The notes under the pieces: generated by a model
What the model was told of the DNA's origin: nothing
What the model saw: only the letters and a program-made list of their open reading frames with translations
Databases searched by the model: none
NCBI RefSeq assembly: GCF_000733125.1
Contig: NZ_JPHU01000014.1
Location: forward strand, 1 to 64,000
DNA from: Parvularcula oceani
GTDB taxonomy: Bacteria; Pseudomonadota; Alphaproteobacteria; Caulobacterales; Parvularculaceae
Direction of reading: 5' to 3'
Length of the DNA stretch: 64,000 nucleotides
Part shown: piece after piece, positions 43,202 to 52,170 of the stretch
Numbering within the stretch: the stretch's first letter is position 1
Layout of the letters: each line of letters opens with the position of its first letter
Made by a program: the position numbers and the translations under genes

Positions 43202-43675
43202 TCAGCGATCCTCGTCGTCGCCGCCGCCCGTGACGACGCCGCTCAGATCCTCATCGTCGTCATCGTCGTTGAGCAGCGTGTCGTCGTCGTCGTCATCGTC
43301 GAGATCGACACCGAGATCGGCGAGTTCGTCGTCCTCGTCATCATCGTCGTCGCTGTCATCGCCCTCGTCGTCGAGGCTCGCCCGGCGCTTGGACTGGGCG
43401 ACGGCTTCGTCGTCGTCCGCCTCGTCGAGCGAGGTTTCCCGCTCGTCGCTGGCATCGTCGGTTTCGTCCTCGTCGTCTTCGTCCTCGGGAGCCGCCTTCT
43501 TCGCCTTCGCCTTGACCGTCTCGTCTTCCTTGCGGGTCCGGCGCGGCTTGAGGAGCGCCTCGGGCGTGAACTCCTCGTCGCATTTGGGGCAGTGGGCGGG
43601 GTCCTTGCCGAGGTCGTAGAAGCGCGCGCCGCAATTGGGGCAGTCGCGTTTGGTTCCAAGCTCTTCGTTCGCCAC
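43202..43675 (-). CDS. TIGR02300 family protein (FYDLN acid protein)
   Basis: 157 residues. N-terminal zinc-ribbon-like part TKRDCPNCGARFYDLGKDP with CPKCDEEF (four cysteines), then a Lys-rich linker and a C-terminal two thirds made mostly of Asp and Glu. This is the FYDLN-acid family, found almost only in alphaproteobacteria; function unknown. The gene is divergent from aroA, its usual neighbour. The acidic repeats (GAC/GAT runs) make the DNA highly repetitive here. Confidence 0.93.
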   Translation of the reverse strand: MANEELGTKRDCPNCGARFYDLGKDPAHCPKCDEEFTPEALLKPRRTRKEDETVKAKAKKAAPEDEDDEDETDDASDERETSLDEADDDEAVAQSKRRASLDDEGDDSDDDDDEDDELADLGVDLDDDDDDDTLLNDDDDDEDLSGVVTGGGDDEDR

Positions 43676-43802
43676 GGAATCGTCCTAACGTACAGGGTGA
43701 ATAGGGAAGGGGCGGCCTCGCGCCCCAAGGGAGCCAGTGAGCGGTGTTGCCAGAGGGTGATAGGGCTGTCAAAATTCGCATTCTCCCCGGGAGCGACGCG
43801 TC

Positions 43803-45113
43803 ATGACGATCATTGCGGCCCCCTCGGGGCCTCTGCGCGGGCGCATCCGCGTGCCAGGCGACAAGTCGATCTCTCACCGCGCACTGATCCTCGGCGCCCT
43901 GGCGGAGGGAGAGACGCTTATCCGCGGCCTCCTCGAAGCCGATGACGTCCTGCGGACGGCCGCGGCGCTCAGAACGCTCGGCGTCGAGGTCGAGAGGGCA
44001 GAGGGGCTCTGGCGCGTCCTCGGCGGCGACTGGAGCGGCCCAGAGCGCCAGCTCTATATGGGCAATTCGGGCACGGGCGCGCGGCTCCTGATGGGCGCGG
44101 CCGCGGGGCAGGGCATCGCCTGCTCGTTTTCCGGCGATGCCTCCTTGCGCGGCCGGCCCATGGCGCGGGTCACCGACCCGCTCGGCGAGATGGGCGCGGC
44201 GTTCGAAACGCGCGAGGGGCGCCTGCCCGTCGCGCTGGCGGGCGGCACCCTCCATGCCATCCGCTACCGGCTGCCCAAGCCCTCGGCGCAGGTGAAATCG
44301 GCCATCCTCCTCGCCGCGCTCGGCGCCAGCGGCAGGACCGTGATCGAAGAGCCCGTGCCGACGCGCGACCATACCGAAAGAATGCTCGCGGCCTTCGGCG
44401 CCTCCCTCAGCATCAAGGAGACACCGGAAGGAGGGCGCATCCTCGCGCTCGAGGGCGGTCAGCGCCTCGCCGCCACCGAACTCACAGTGCCGGCCGATCC
44501 GTCTTCCGCCGCCTTCCCGCTCGTCGCGGCCTGCACCCTCGCGGGCTCCGAAGTCGACATCGAGGGTGTGCTGATGAACCCGCGCCGCACCGGCCTCATC
44601 TCCGTCCTGCGGCGCATGGGGGCCAGCATCGAGGAGCGCGCCTCCAGAACCGAGGGCGGCGAGCGGGTCTGCGACCTGCGCGTCGGCGGCGGCCCGCTCC
44701 ACGCCGCGAAGGTCCGCGCCGAAGAGGCCCCGGACATGATCGACGAATTCCCCATACTCGCCGTCGCGGCGGCCTGCGCCGAGGGAACCACGCGGATGGA
44801 GGGGCTGGCCGAGCTGCGCGTGAAGGAATCGGACCGCCTCGCCGCCACCGCCGCGCTGCTCGAGGCCAATGGCGTCGCCTGCCGCAGCGGGGAAGACTGG
44901 CTCGAGGTCGATGGCCGCGCCGGCGGGGTTCCGGGCGGCGGGCTTGTCGAGGCGCGCCACGATCACCGCATCGCGATGGCGACGCTCATCCTCGGCCTCT
45001 CCGCCAAGCGGGAAGTCGCCGTGGACGAGGCGGGCAGCATCGCCACCTCCTTCCCGGATTTCGTGCCGCTCATGCGCTCGGCCGGGGCGGAACTCTCGCA
45101 GAGTACTGCATAA
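43803..45113 (+). CDS. aroA: 3-phosphoshikimate 1-carboxyvinyltransferase (EPSP synthase)
   Basis: 436 residues. Catalyses the sixth step of the shikimate pathway. Motifs GDKSISHRALILGALAEG, GNSGTGARLLMG, SAQVKSAILLAAL, RDHTERML, KESDRLAA and DHRIAMA are present. GDKS, SAQxK and RxHTE are the class II (CP4-type) signatures, although the fourth motif reads NPRR instead of NxTR, and the residue matching CP4 Ala100 is Gly. Divergent from TIGR02300 with 127 bases between starts. Confidence 0.97.
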   Translation: MTIIAAPSGPLRGRIRVPGDKSISHRALILGALAEGETLIRGLLEADDVLRTAAALRTLGVEVERAEGLWRVLGGDWSGPERQLYMGNSGTGARLLMGAAAGQGIACSFSGDASLRGRPMARVTDPLGEMGAAFETREGRLPVALAGGTLHAIRYRLPKPSAQVKSAILLAALGASGRTVIEEPVPTRDHTERMLAAFGASLSIKETPEGGRILALEGGQRLAATELTVPADPSSAAFPLVAACTLAGSEVDIEGVLMNPRRTGLISVLRRMGASIEERASRTEGGERVCDLRVGGGPLHAAKVRAEEAPDMIDEFPILAVAAACAEGTTRMEGLAELRVKESDRLAATAALLEANGVACRSGEDWLEVDGRAGGVPGGGLVEARHDHRIAMATLILGLSAKREVAVDEAGSIATSFPDFVPLMRSAGAELSQSTA

Positions 45114-45153
45114 AATGATTGTGCGCCCCCTCGCGGCCGTGCCAACGTCCGGG

Positions 45154-45239
45154 GTGGGGGAAAGAGAGGCGTGACGCGCGATCGGCCCCTCGCGGTGCCA
45201 GCACCGGGCAGGATGTGCCCCTCGCGCGTCACACCCCAC
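45154..45239 (+). ncRNA. Candidate cis-regulatory structured RNA before the CPA2 antiporter
   Basis: Nested helices: an outer stem GTGGGG/CCCCAC (45154-45159 with 45234-45239); an asymmetric internal loop with GAAAGAGAGGC on the left and one A on the right; a perfect 11-bp stem GTGACGCGCGA/TCGCGCGTCAC (45171-45181 with 45222-45232); and inside it two small hairpins (GGTG/CACC and GGGCA/TGCCC). A further hairpin (45257-45287) holds CTCC that could pair with the antiporter's GGAG ribosome site. Position and architecture suit a riboswitch for a cation or related signal. Known classes before antiporters (for example the nhaA-I Li+ class) should be compared; I cannot assign one. Confidence 0.5.
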
Positions 45240-45314
45240 TGCATTCTCCGCAGAGGCGGAAGCAGATGCCCATCCGCATTGCCTCCGCGTCCCCACACGC
45301 TAGAGCCGGAGTAA

Positions 45315-47093
45315 ATGGCCACAGCGACCGACAGCACCTTCCTCGTGCAGGCTGCCACCTATCTGGGGGCGACCGCGATCGCCGTTCCGGTGTTCAAGCG
45401 GCTCAAGCTCGGCACGATCCTCGGCTTCCTCGCCGCCGGCGTGGCGCTCGGCCCCTCCGGGCTCGCGCTTCTGCAGGCCGAGGAGGGCATGTTCCACGTC
45501 GCCGAGTTCGGCGTGGTCCTCTTTCTCTTCGTCGTGGGGCTAGAGCTGAGCTTCGCGCGGCTCTGGTCGCTGCGCCGCACGATCTTCGGGCTGGGACTGC
45601 TGCAAATGCTGCTGACCGGCAGCGTTCTCGGCGGCGCCTTCCTGATGATGGGCCTGCTGACGCCGGGTCCAGCCATGCTGGCGGGCTTCGCGCTCGCCTG
45701 CTCCTCGACGGCCTTCGCATTGTCGCTGCTCGAGGAGCGGGGCGAGCTGAACACGCCCTACGGCACCAAGGCGTTCTCGGTGCTCCTGTTCCAGGATCTG
45801 GCCGTGATCCCGCTTCTTGCGGCCGTGCCCTTCGTCGCGCTGGCCCAGCAGGGCGCGGCCGAAGGCATGGAGATGGACTGGGAGGCGATCCTCTTCGCCG
45901 CCGGGGCCATCGCGCTTCTCATTCTTATGGGCCGGTTCCTCCTGAACCCCTTCTTCCGGCTCGTCGCCGTGTCGGGATCGCGCGAAGCCTTCACCGCGGC
46001 GGCGCTCTTCGTCGTGGCGGGCGTCGCGCTCCTGGTGTCCGAGGCAGGCCTCTCCATGGCGCTCGGCGGCTTTCTGGCGGGCGTGCTTCTCGCGGAGTCG
46101 AAATTCCGCCACCAGATCGAGTCCGACATCGAGCCCTTCCGGGAGCTTCTGCTCGGCCTCTTCTTCATCGGCGTGGGCATGCAGCTCGATCTGGGCGTGG
46201 TCTGGTCCTATTGGTGGATCGTGCTCGGCGCGACGGCCGGCCTGATCCTCTTCAAGATGACGGTGCTCTTCTTGCTCGCGCGCCTGTTCGGCGCCAGGGA
46301 CAGGGAGCCGTGGCGCATCGCGGCGGTGCTCTGCCAGGGCGGCGAGTTCGGCTTCGTCGTCTTCAGCCTCGGGGCGGGGCGCGGCGTCTTCGACCCGGAG
46401 CTGGCGACACTTCTCTCCGCCATCGTCACCCTGTCCATGATGGTGACGCCGCTGATCGTCTCGGCGCTGGCCGGCGGGCGGCGCAGCAGCGCAGAACGAC
46501 CGCATCCGCCCCGCGATGAGCGGCGGGACGTCCTCCTCGTCGGCTTCGGCCGGGTGGGCCAGATCATCGCGCAGGTCCTGATCGGCTCGGGCGTGAAGGT
46601 GACGGCCATCGATTCGGACCCCGACCGCATCGCCACGGCGCGCAGCTTCGGCCACGAGGTCTATTACGGCGACGGCACGGACCTGCACCTCCTCATGCAT
46701 GCCGGCGCGCTGTCGGCCGACGCGATCGTCTTCGCGATCAGGGACACGCCGGGCATGAAGCGGACGATCCGCGCGGTGCGCGAGCGCTGCCCCAAGGTCC
46801 GCATCGTCGCGCGGGCCTATGACCGCATGGCGGCGCTGGAGCTGATGGATTCGGAGGCGGATCTCGTCATCCGCGACACGCTCGAGTCCGCGCTGCTCAC
46901 GGCGGGAGAGACGCTGCGCTTCCTCGGCCGCTCCGACGGCACGGTCACCGACGTTCTGGCGGAGTTCCGCGAGCGCGATCAGGACCGCCTCCTCGCGCAG
47001 AAGGCCGAGGGCATCTATGCGCAGAAGGAGCGCATCGGTTCGCCCTTCGCCGCCGCCCGCCGCGACCGGAAGCCCGAAGACGTCGCCGAATAG
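45315..47093 (+). CDS. CPA2-family cation:proton antiporter with TrkA-N domain (KefB/KefC-like)
   Basis: 592 residues. About 12 membrane helices (to about residue 380) with GFLAAGVALGPSGLALLQ, FGVVLFLFVVGLELS, the helix ACSSTAFALSLLEERGEL and VLLFQDLAVIPLLAA characteristic of CPA2 exchangers; then a Rossmann TrkA-N domain (DVLLVGFGRVGQIIAQVLI, TAIDSDPDRI). Exchanges K+ or Na+ for protons under nucleotide control. No KefF/KefG ancillary gene is adjacent. GGAG four bases before ATG, and a large structured leader upstream. Confidence 0.93.
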   Translation: MATATDSTFLVQAATYLGATAIAVPVFKRLKLGTILGFLAAGVALGPSGLALLQAEEGMFHVAEFGVVLFLFVVGLELSFARLWSLRRTIFGLGLLQMLLTGSVLGGAFLMMGLLTPGPAMLAGFALACSSTAFALSLLEERGELNTPYGTKAFSVLLFQDLAVIPLLAAVPFVALAQQGAAEGMEMDWEAILFAAGAIALLILMGRFLLNPFFRLVAVSGSREAFTAAALFVVAGVALLVSEAGLSMALGGFLAGVLLAESKFRHQIESDIEPFRELLLGLFFIGVGMQLDLGVVWSYWWIVLGATAGLILFKMTVLFLLARLFGARDREPWRIAAVLCQGGEFGFVVFSLGAGRGVFDPELATLLSAIVTLSMMVTPLIVSALAGGRRSSAERPHPPRDERRDVLLVGFGRVGQIIAQVLIGSGVKVTAIDSDPDRIATARSFGHEVYYGDGTDLHLLMHAGALSADAIVFAIRDTPGMKRTIRAVRERCPKVRIVARAYDRMAALELMDSEADLVIRDTLESALLTAGETLRFLGRSDGTVTDVLAEFRERDQDRLLAQKAEGIYAQKERIGSPFAAARRDRKPEDVAE

Positions 47094-47108
47094 CCGCCCG
47101 CCTGCTAG

Positions 47109-47909
47109 ATGGAGCCCATGACCGCCTTCGCCCTGACCTATGCCGGCCTTCTGGCCATCATCTGGCTGCGCTACGGCCTCGTTGCCGGCCTCTTCCACGG
47201 CCTTTTGTGGATGCGGCCCGAGGACCGCGTGCGCGGCGTGCGGCTCGCCAAGATGCGACCGACCCGCAAGGCGATCTGGCGCGAGGCGAGAACCTCCTTC
47301 TTCGTCAGCTTCATCTACGCGCTGCCCGCCGCCGTGCTGATCGAGGCATGGAAGCGGGGCGGCACGATGATCTATGACGGAACGCCGCAGGGCCTTCTTG
47401 CCTGGCTCTACCTGCCGCTCAGCGTCCTCGCCTATCTCGTCCTGCACGACGCCTATTTCTACTGGACGCACAGGGCCATGCATCACCCGCGCCTCTATGC
47501 GGCGACGCACAGGACCCACCACGTCTCAAAGCAGCCCACGCCCTGGGCCAGCTTCGCCTTCAGCCCGTGGGAAGCGCTGATCTCGGCCTGGTTCGTGCCC
47601 GCGCTCGCCTTCGTGCTGCCGATCCATATCGGCGCCTTCCTCGTCCTCCTGACGGTGATGACGGTGCAGGCGGTCTGCAATCACTCGGGCTGGGAGATCT
47701 ATCCGAGGCGCTTCCTCGACGGCCCCGTCGGGCGGCACCTCATCACGGCGCGGCACCACAATCTCCACCACACCCGCTTCGCGCGGAATTACGGGCTCTA
47801 TTTCCGCTGGTGGGACCGCTTGTGCGGCACGGACGACATGAGCGGCGACCCCATGGCGGCGCCCCAGCCGGCGGGAGCCGGGGCGAGGGCAAGAGCAAGA
47901 GCGGCCTGA
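47109..47909 (+). CDS. Sterol desaturase/fatty acid hydroxylase family membrane enzyme
   Basis: 266 residues, about four to five membrane helices. The histidine clusters that bind the di-iron centre are complete: HDAYFYWTHRAMHH, HRTHH and HHNLHHTRF. Family members hydroxylate or desaturate sterols, carotenoids or fatty acids with O2. An ATG three codons later is preceded by GGAG but at short spacing. The C-terminus is a low-complexity Ala/Arg/Gly tail. Starts 15 bases after the antiporter stop. Confidence 0.88.
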   Translation: MEPMTAFALTYAGLLAIIWLRYGLVAGLFHGLLWMRPEDRVRGVRLAKMRPTRKAIWREARTSFFVSFIYALPAAVLIEAWKRGGTMIYDGTPQGLLAWLYLPLSVLAYLVLHDAYFYWTHRAMHHPRLYAATHRTHHVSKQPTPWASFAFSPWEALISAWFVPALAFVLPIHIGAFLVLLTVMTVQAVCNHSGWEIYPRRFLDGPVGRHLITARHHNLHHTRFARNYGLYFRWWDRLCGTDDMSGDPMAAPQPAGAGARARARAA

Positions 47910-47920
47910 TCCGCGCCCGC

Positions 47921-47949
47921 TTGCCCTTTGCCGGGCAGGGCGCTAACAG
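47921..47949 (+). promoter_or_regulatory. Possible rplK promoter
   Basis: TTGCCC, 17 bases, then TAACAG within CGCTAAC; the pattern resembles strong alphaproteobacterial ribosomal promoters. It lies about 70 bases before rplK and after the desaturase stop. Confidence 0.4.
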
Positions 47950-48015
47950 CCCGCTTCCTCCGCGCGGGAGGGCGCCACCCGCACCGCGCACCCATCCTCA
48001 AAAAGGAAGGACAAC

Positions 48016-48444
48016 ATGGCAAAGAAAGTCGCCGGCTACCTGAAGCTTCAGGTGCCTGCGGGGGCCGCGAACCCGTCCCCGCCCATCGGTCCCGCTCTCG
48101 GTCAGCGCGGCCTGAACATCATGGAATTCTGCAAGGCGTTCAACGCGCAGACGCAGGAGATGGAGAAGGGGATGCCGATCCCCACGATCATCACGATCTT
48201 CTCCGACAAGTCGTTCAGCTTCAAGACCAAGACGCCGCCGGCCAGCTATCTCATCAAGAAGGCCGCTGGCCTGTCCAAGGGCTCGACCCTGCCGGGCAAG
48301 GAAAGCGCCGGCTCGATCTCGCAGGCGCAGCTGCGCGAGATCGCAGAACAGAAAATGGCCGACCTGAACGCGAACGACCTCGATCAGGCGACCAAGATCA
48401 TCGCCGGCTCCGCCCGCGCGATGGGCCTGAAGGTGGAGGGCTGA
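48016..48444 (+). CDS. rplK: 50S ribosomal protein L11
   Basis: 142 residues, normal size. [36 protein letters not shown] and the C-terminal rRNA-binding domain ([33 protein letters not shown]) are diagnostic. Part of the GTPase-associated centre with 23S rRNA. AAGGAAGGA ribosome site. Cotranscribed with rplA four bases downstream; nusG/secE are not upstream. Confidence 0.98.
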   Translation: MAKKVAGYLKLQVPAGAANPSPPIGPALGQRGLNIMEFCKAFNAQTQEMEKGMPIPTIITIFSDKSFSFKTKTPPASYLIKKAAGLSKGSTLPGKESAGSISQAQLREIAEQKMADLNANDLDQATKIIAGSARAMGLKVEG

Positions 48445-48448
48445 GATC

Positions 48449-49150
48449 ATGGCGAAATCCGGAAAACGCATTCGCGCCGCGAAAGAGGGCCTCGACCGCG
48501 AGGCGCTGTTCTCGATCGGTGAGGCGGTGAAGACCGTCAAGGACAAGGCCTCGGCCAAGTTCGACGAGACCGTCGAGATCGCGATGAATCTCGGCGTCGA
48601 CCCGCGCCACGCCGATCAGATGGTCCGCGGTGTCGTCAGCCTGCCCAACGGTACGGGCCGCACGGTCCGCGTCGCGGTCTTCGCCAAGGACGACAAGGCC
48701 GAGGAGGCGCGCGCCGCCGGGGCCGACATCGTCGGCGCCGAAGACCTGATGGAGCAGGTCCAGAACGGCCAGATGGACTTCGACCGCGTCATCGCGACGC
48801 CGGACATGATGCCCATCGTCGGCCGCCTCGGCAAACAGCTCGGCCCGCGCGGCCTGATGCCGAACCCCAAGGTCGGCACGGTCACGCCGAACGTGAAGAA
48901 GGCCGTCGAGGACGCCAAGGGCGGCGCGGTCCAGTTCCGCGTCGAGAAGAACGGCATCATCCATGCCGGCGTCGGCAAGGCGAGCTTCGACGCGGACAAG
49001 ATCGAAGAGAATGTCCGTACCTTCATCGACGCGGTGAACAAGGCCAAGCCTTCGGGCGCCAAGGGCACTTATATCCGCAAGATCGCGCTCACGAGCACGA
49101 TGGGCCCGGGCATCAAGATCGACCCGCAGGACGCCTTCGGCAACGCGTAA
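48449..49150 (+). CDS. rplA: 50S ribosomal protein L1
   Basis: 233 residues. [68 protein letters not shown] and the late [18 protein letters not shown] are typical. L1 forms the mobile stalk by the E site and often represses its own operon. A terminator follows, so rplJ/rplL must be transcribed separately or elsewhere. Confidence 0.98.
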   Translation: MAKSGKRIRAAKEGLDREALFSIGEAVKTVKDKASAKFDETVEIAMNLGVDPRHADQMVRGVVSLPNGTGRTVRVAVFAKDDKAEEARAAGADIVGAEDLMEQVQNGQMDFDRVIATPDMMPIVGRLGKQLGPRGLMPNPKVGTVTPNVKKAVEDAKGGAVQFRVEKNGIIHAGVGKASFDADKIEENVRTFIDAVNKAKPSGAKGTYIRKIALTSTMGPGIKIDPQDAFGNA

Positions 49151-49177
49151 GCGGCGTGGTCAATTCTCCGAATAAAG

Positions 49178-49206
49178 AAGGCGGCTCCCGAAGGGGCCGC
49201 CTTTTT
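49178..49206 (+). terminator. Rho-independent terminator of rplK-rplA
   Basis: Stem AAGGCGGC-T-CC/GG-G-GCCGCCTT with loop CGAA and five T, 28 bases after rplA. Confidence 0.92.
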
Positions 49207-49232
49207 CATGTTCCGTGCCCGGCAGCGCTGCC

Positions 49233-49874
49233 CTAGGACCCGCCCGCTGCGGGCGGAGCATCGGGCTGGGCCTCGGGCCGGGTATCGCGAAAGGCCGGAA
49301 GCTCCAGGCAGGCCGCTTCGATATCCTGAAGGCGCTGCGGGATCGCCGCTCCGAAACGCCGGGCATTCGAGAGCTGCGGAACGAGCACGAGATCGGCCAG
49401 GCTCGGGCGATCGCCGAAACAGAACCGGCTTTGAGTGCTCGTCAGGAGCTGCGCGCTGGCGGCTAGCCCGCTCTCGATCACCTCGCGCGCCCAATGCGCC
49501 CGCGCCTCTTCGCCGCCGATCGTCTGCACCTTCTGCAGCACTTTGAGGTTCTGCACCGGATGGATGTCGCAGGCGATGGACTGGGCGAAGGCGTTGATCC
49601 GCGCCCTGTCGAGCGGGGCGTCCGGCATCAGCGGAGGCTCCGGATAGACCTCGTCCAGATACTGAACGATCGCCAGGGACTGGGTCAGGACCTGCCCGTC
49701 ATCCAGGACGAGAGCAGGAAGGAAGCCCTGCGGGTTCACCGCGAGGAAGCCCGGCGAATGCTGCTCGCCGGTCTTGAGGTTCTGGAAGGCCGCTTCATGG
49801 GCGACATCCTTGAGCGCCAGGGCGATTCGCACCCGCCAGCTGGCGGTCGAACGGAAATAGGTGTGCAGGATCAT
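49233..49874 (-). CDS. maiA: Maleylacetoacetate isomerase (zeta-class glutathione transferase)
   Basis: 213 residues. The active-site start YFRSTASWRVRIALALK (SxxSWRVR type), NPQGFLPALVLDDGQVLTQSLAI glutathione site, CDIHPVQNLKVLQ and PSLADLVLVPQL mark the zeta class. It isomerises maleylacetoacetate to fumarylacetoacetate in tyrosine/phenylalanine breakdown. Overlaps the fumarylacetoacetate-hydrolase family gene by four bases, matching that pathway. Confidence 0.92.
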   Translation of the reverse strand: MILHTYFRSTASWRVRIALALKDVAHEAAFQNLKTGEQHSPGFLAVNPQGFLPALVLDDGQVLTQSLAIVQYLDEVYPEPPLMPDAPLDRARINAFAQSIACDIHPVQNLKVLQKVQTIGGEEARAHWAREVIESGLAASAQLLTSTQSRFCFGDRPSLADLVLVPQLSNARRFGAAIPQRLQDIEAACLELPAFRDTRPEAQPDAPPAAGGS

Positions 49875-50569
49875 TCCGCCGCTCCTCCGATGGTCACGTC
49901 CAAGGGCGCCAGATCGCCGATCTCGACACGCAGGCGGTCACCCTCGACCACCGGCCCCACCCCGGACGGGGTTCCCGTATAGATCAGGTCCCCCGGCTCG
50001 ATCCGGTACAGCCTGGACAGGAAGGAGATGACGTCCGCCACGGGCCAGATCAAGCAGGAGAGGTCCGAGTGCTGGCGCACCTCGCCGTTCACGAGCATCC
50101 GGATATCGCCCCTGCTCATGGCGCCTGCGGCATTGGCGGGCCTGATGACGCCGAGCGGGGAGCCCTTCTCGACGTTCTTGGCGGTGTCCCAGGGACGGCC
50201 GGCGCCGCGCGCCTCGCGTTGCAGGTCGCGCCGCGTCATGTCGAGGCCGGCGGCATAGCCATGAACATGGCCGAGGCTCTGTTCGGGCGTCAGGTCGCGT
50301 CCGCCCTTGCCGATGGCGACGACCAGCTCGGCCTCGAAATGAAAATCTGACGTGCCCTGCGGATAAGGGATGACCGATCCGCTCGGAACCACCGTCTCGG
50401 CCCATTTGGTAAAGAAGAACGGAGGCTCGCGGTCGGGATCGCCGCCCATCTCCCGGGCGTGGTCCGCATAATTCCGCCCCACGCAGAAGACGCGCCGGAC
50501 GGGAAACCCGTCCCCGCTTCCCTCGACTTGCGCGATGACGGGTTCGGGGATGGCGATGCCCGTGCTCAT
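49871..50569 (-). CDS. Fumarylacetoacetate hydrolase family protein
   Basis: 232 residues. VFCVGRNYADHAREMG, FFFTKWAETVVPSG, FHFEAELVVAIGKGG (metal-binding Glu residues), GYAAGLDMTRRDLQ and GDLIYTGTPSGVGPV are the FAH/YcgM signature. It probably cleaves fumarylpyruvate- or fumarylacetoacetate-type diketones; together with maiA the gene pair could serve aromatic amino-acid or gentisate breakdown. AGGAACGAG before the chosen ATG. Confidence 0.9.
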   Translation of the reverse strand: MSTGIAIPEPVIAQVEGSGDGFPVRRVFCVGRNYADHAREMGGDPDREPPFFFTKWAETVVPSGSVIPYPQGTSDFHFEAELVVAIGKGGRDLTPEQSLGHVHGYAAGLDMTRRDLQREARGAGRPWDTAKNVEKGSPLGVIRPANAAGAMSRGDIRMLVNGEVRQHSDLSCLIWPVADVISFLSRLYRIEPGDLIYTGTPSGVGPVVEGDRLRVEIGDLAPLDVTIGGAAE

Positions 50570-50690
50570 TCTCGTTCCTCCTGATACGCCCGGTCCCCCG
50601 GGGCAGAGCAACCTGAAGGCGAAACGGCAAGGCGTCAGGGCAGCCATCCGAAGCGAGATGCCCCGGATAAATCAGCCGATGGAGGAGGAG

Positions 50691-50767
50691 TGGCGCACCG
50701 GGGAGGATTCGAACCCCCGACCCCCAGATTCGTAGTCTGGTGCTCTATCCAGCTGAGCTACCGGTGC
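50691..50767 (-). tRNA. tRNA-Arg (anticodon ACG)
   Basis: 77 bases, complete cloverleaf: acceptor GCACCGG/CCGGTGC, anticodon stem CCAGA/TCTGG with loop CTACGAA, T arm GGGGG/CCTCC with one G-T pair, encoded CCA. The A34 would be edited to inosine to read CGU/CGC/CGA. Confidence 0.96.
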
Positions 50768-50841
50768 GTGGAGGCGGCTTATGACGCCTTCGTTCCGGCC
50801 GCGCAAGACCCGGCCGGAACGATTTTTGGCCAGTTTTCCAC

Positions 50842-52170
50842 CTAGTTCGTCACGGACCGCGATCCGCCGCCGCTTCTGCGGCGCGAACGGGGCTTGCCGG
50901 GGCGGGCGCCCTCGGGTTTCGCGGGCTTTCCCGCGCCCGGAGACGACTTGCTGCGGCTGCGCTGCCTTTGCGGCCGCGCACGGTTCTGCCCCTTGCGGTG
51001 CTGAGGCTTTTCCTTGGGCTGGGGAGGACCGAGCTCCTCGAGCGAGACCGAGCCTTCGGCCACGGGCACGGTCTGCCGCGTCAGCTTCTCGACGGCGCGC
51101 AGAAGCGGCACCTCGTCGGCGGAGCAGAAGGCCACCGCCTCGCCAGAGCGCCCGGCGCGCGCCGTGCGGCCGATGCGGTGGACATAGGCTTCGGCCACTT
51201 CGGGCAGGTCGTGCTGGATGACGTGACTGACGCCCGTGACGTCGATGCCGCGCGCGGCGATGTCGGTCGCCACGAGGACGGGCAGCTCGCCGCCCGAAAA
51301 GGCCTTGAGCGTGCGCTGCCGCGCGTTCTGGGCCTTGTTGCCGTGGATCGCGCCGCTCTCGATGCCGCGCGCGCCGAGGGCTTTGACGATCTTGTCGGCG
51401 CCATGCTTGGTCCGGCTGAAGACGATGGCCTTGGTGACCTCCGGGTCGGACAGGATCTTCGCGAGCGCGTCGACCTTGCCGGCTTTCGGCACGAACAGGA
51501 CCGACTGCTCGACCCGGTCGGCGGTCTTGGCGACGGGCGTGACCTCGACCCGCGCGGGATCGGTCAGGAGGTCATTGGCGAAGCGGACGATCTCCTTCGG
51601 CATGGTGGCCGAGAAGAGGAAGGTCTGCACGCGCTCGGGCATGGCGCGGCGGATGCGCTGGATCGGCTTGATGAAGCCCATGTCGAGCATCTGGTCGGCC
51701 TCGTCGAGGACGAGCATCCCCGTCTCCGAAAGATCGACGAGGCCCTGATCCATCATGTCGTTGAGGCGCCCCGGCGTCGCGACCAGAACGTCGACGCCGC
51801 CCGCCATGGAGCGGCGCTGGCGGTTCACCGGCACGCCGCCGATGATCAGCGCGGTGCGCACGCGCATCTTGCCGCCATAGGCCTGCACCCGCTCGAGGAT
51901 CTGCACGGCGAGTTCCCGCGTCGGCGCGAGAATCAGCGCGCGCGGCTGCTTCGCGGTCCAGCGGACGGGCTGTTCGTGCAGGCGGTGCAGGATCGGCAGG
52001 ACGAAGGCGGCCGTCTTGCCCGTGCCGGTCTGCGCGATGCCGAGGACGTCGGAGCCCTTCATGGCGGGCGGAATCGCCTGCGCCTGGATCGGGGTCGGCT
52101 GGGTGTGGCCTTCGGCGTCGAGCGCGCGCGAAAGAGGCGCGGCGAGCGCGAGGTCGGAAAATTGAGTCAT
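50842..52170 (-). CDS. DEAD-box ATP-dependent RNA helicase, RhlE-like
   Basis: 442 residues. TQPTPIQAQAIP (Q motif), AQTGTGKTAAF (I), PTRELAVQI (Ia), LDEADQMLDMGF (II), LFSATMP (III), ATDIAARGIDV (V) and HRIGRTARAG (VI). The last about 70 residues are a basic, Lys/Arg/Gln/Pro/Gly-rich tail (GQNRARPQRQRSRSK) for RNA binding. Role in ribosome assembly or RNA decay is likely. Start MTQFSD matches the family; an in-frame ATG eight codons earlier exists. Confidence 0.93.
   Translation of the reverse strand: MTQFSDLALAAPLSRALDAEGHTQPTPIQAQAIPPAMKGSDVLGIAQTGTGKTAAFVLPILHRLHEQPVRWTAKQPRALILAPTRELAVQILERVQAYGGKMRVRTALIIGGVPVNRQRRSMAGGVDVLVATPGRLNDMMDQGLVDLSETGMLVLDEADQMLDMGFIKPIQRIRRAMPERVQTFLFSATMPKEIVRFANDLLTDPARVEVTPVAKTADRVEQSVLFVPKAGKVDALAKILSDPEVTKAIVFSRTKHGADKIVKALGARGIESGAIHGNKAQNARQRTLKAFSGGELPVLVATDIAARGIDVTGVSHVIQHDLPEVAEAYVHRIGRTARAGRSGEAVAFCSADEVPLLRAVEKLTRQTVPVAEGSVSLEELGPPQPKEKPQHRKGQNRARPQRQRSRSKSSPGAGKPAKPEGARPGKPRSRRRSGGGSRSVTN

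Noticed and set aside
43202-43500. Tandem GAC/GTC microsatellite
   Set aside because: The repetition is explained by Asp/Glu codons of the FYDLN-acid protein rather than a DNA repeat element.
43356-45296. 646-codon minus-strand frame across aroA
   Set aside because: Runs antisense through two well-supported genes and has no recognisable motif.
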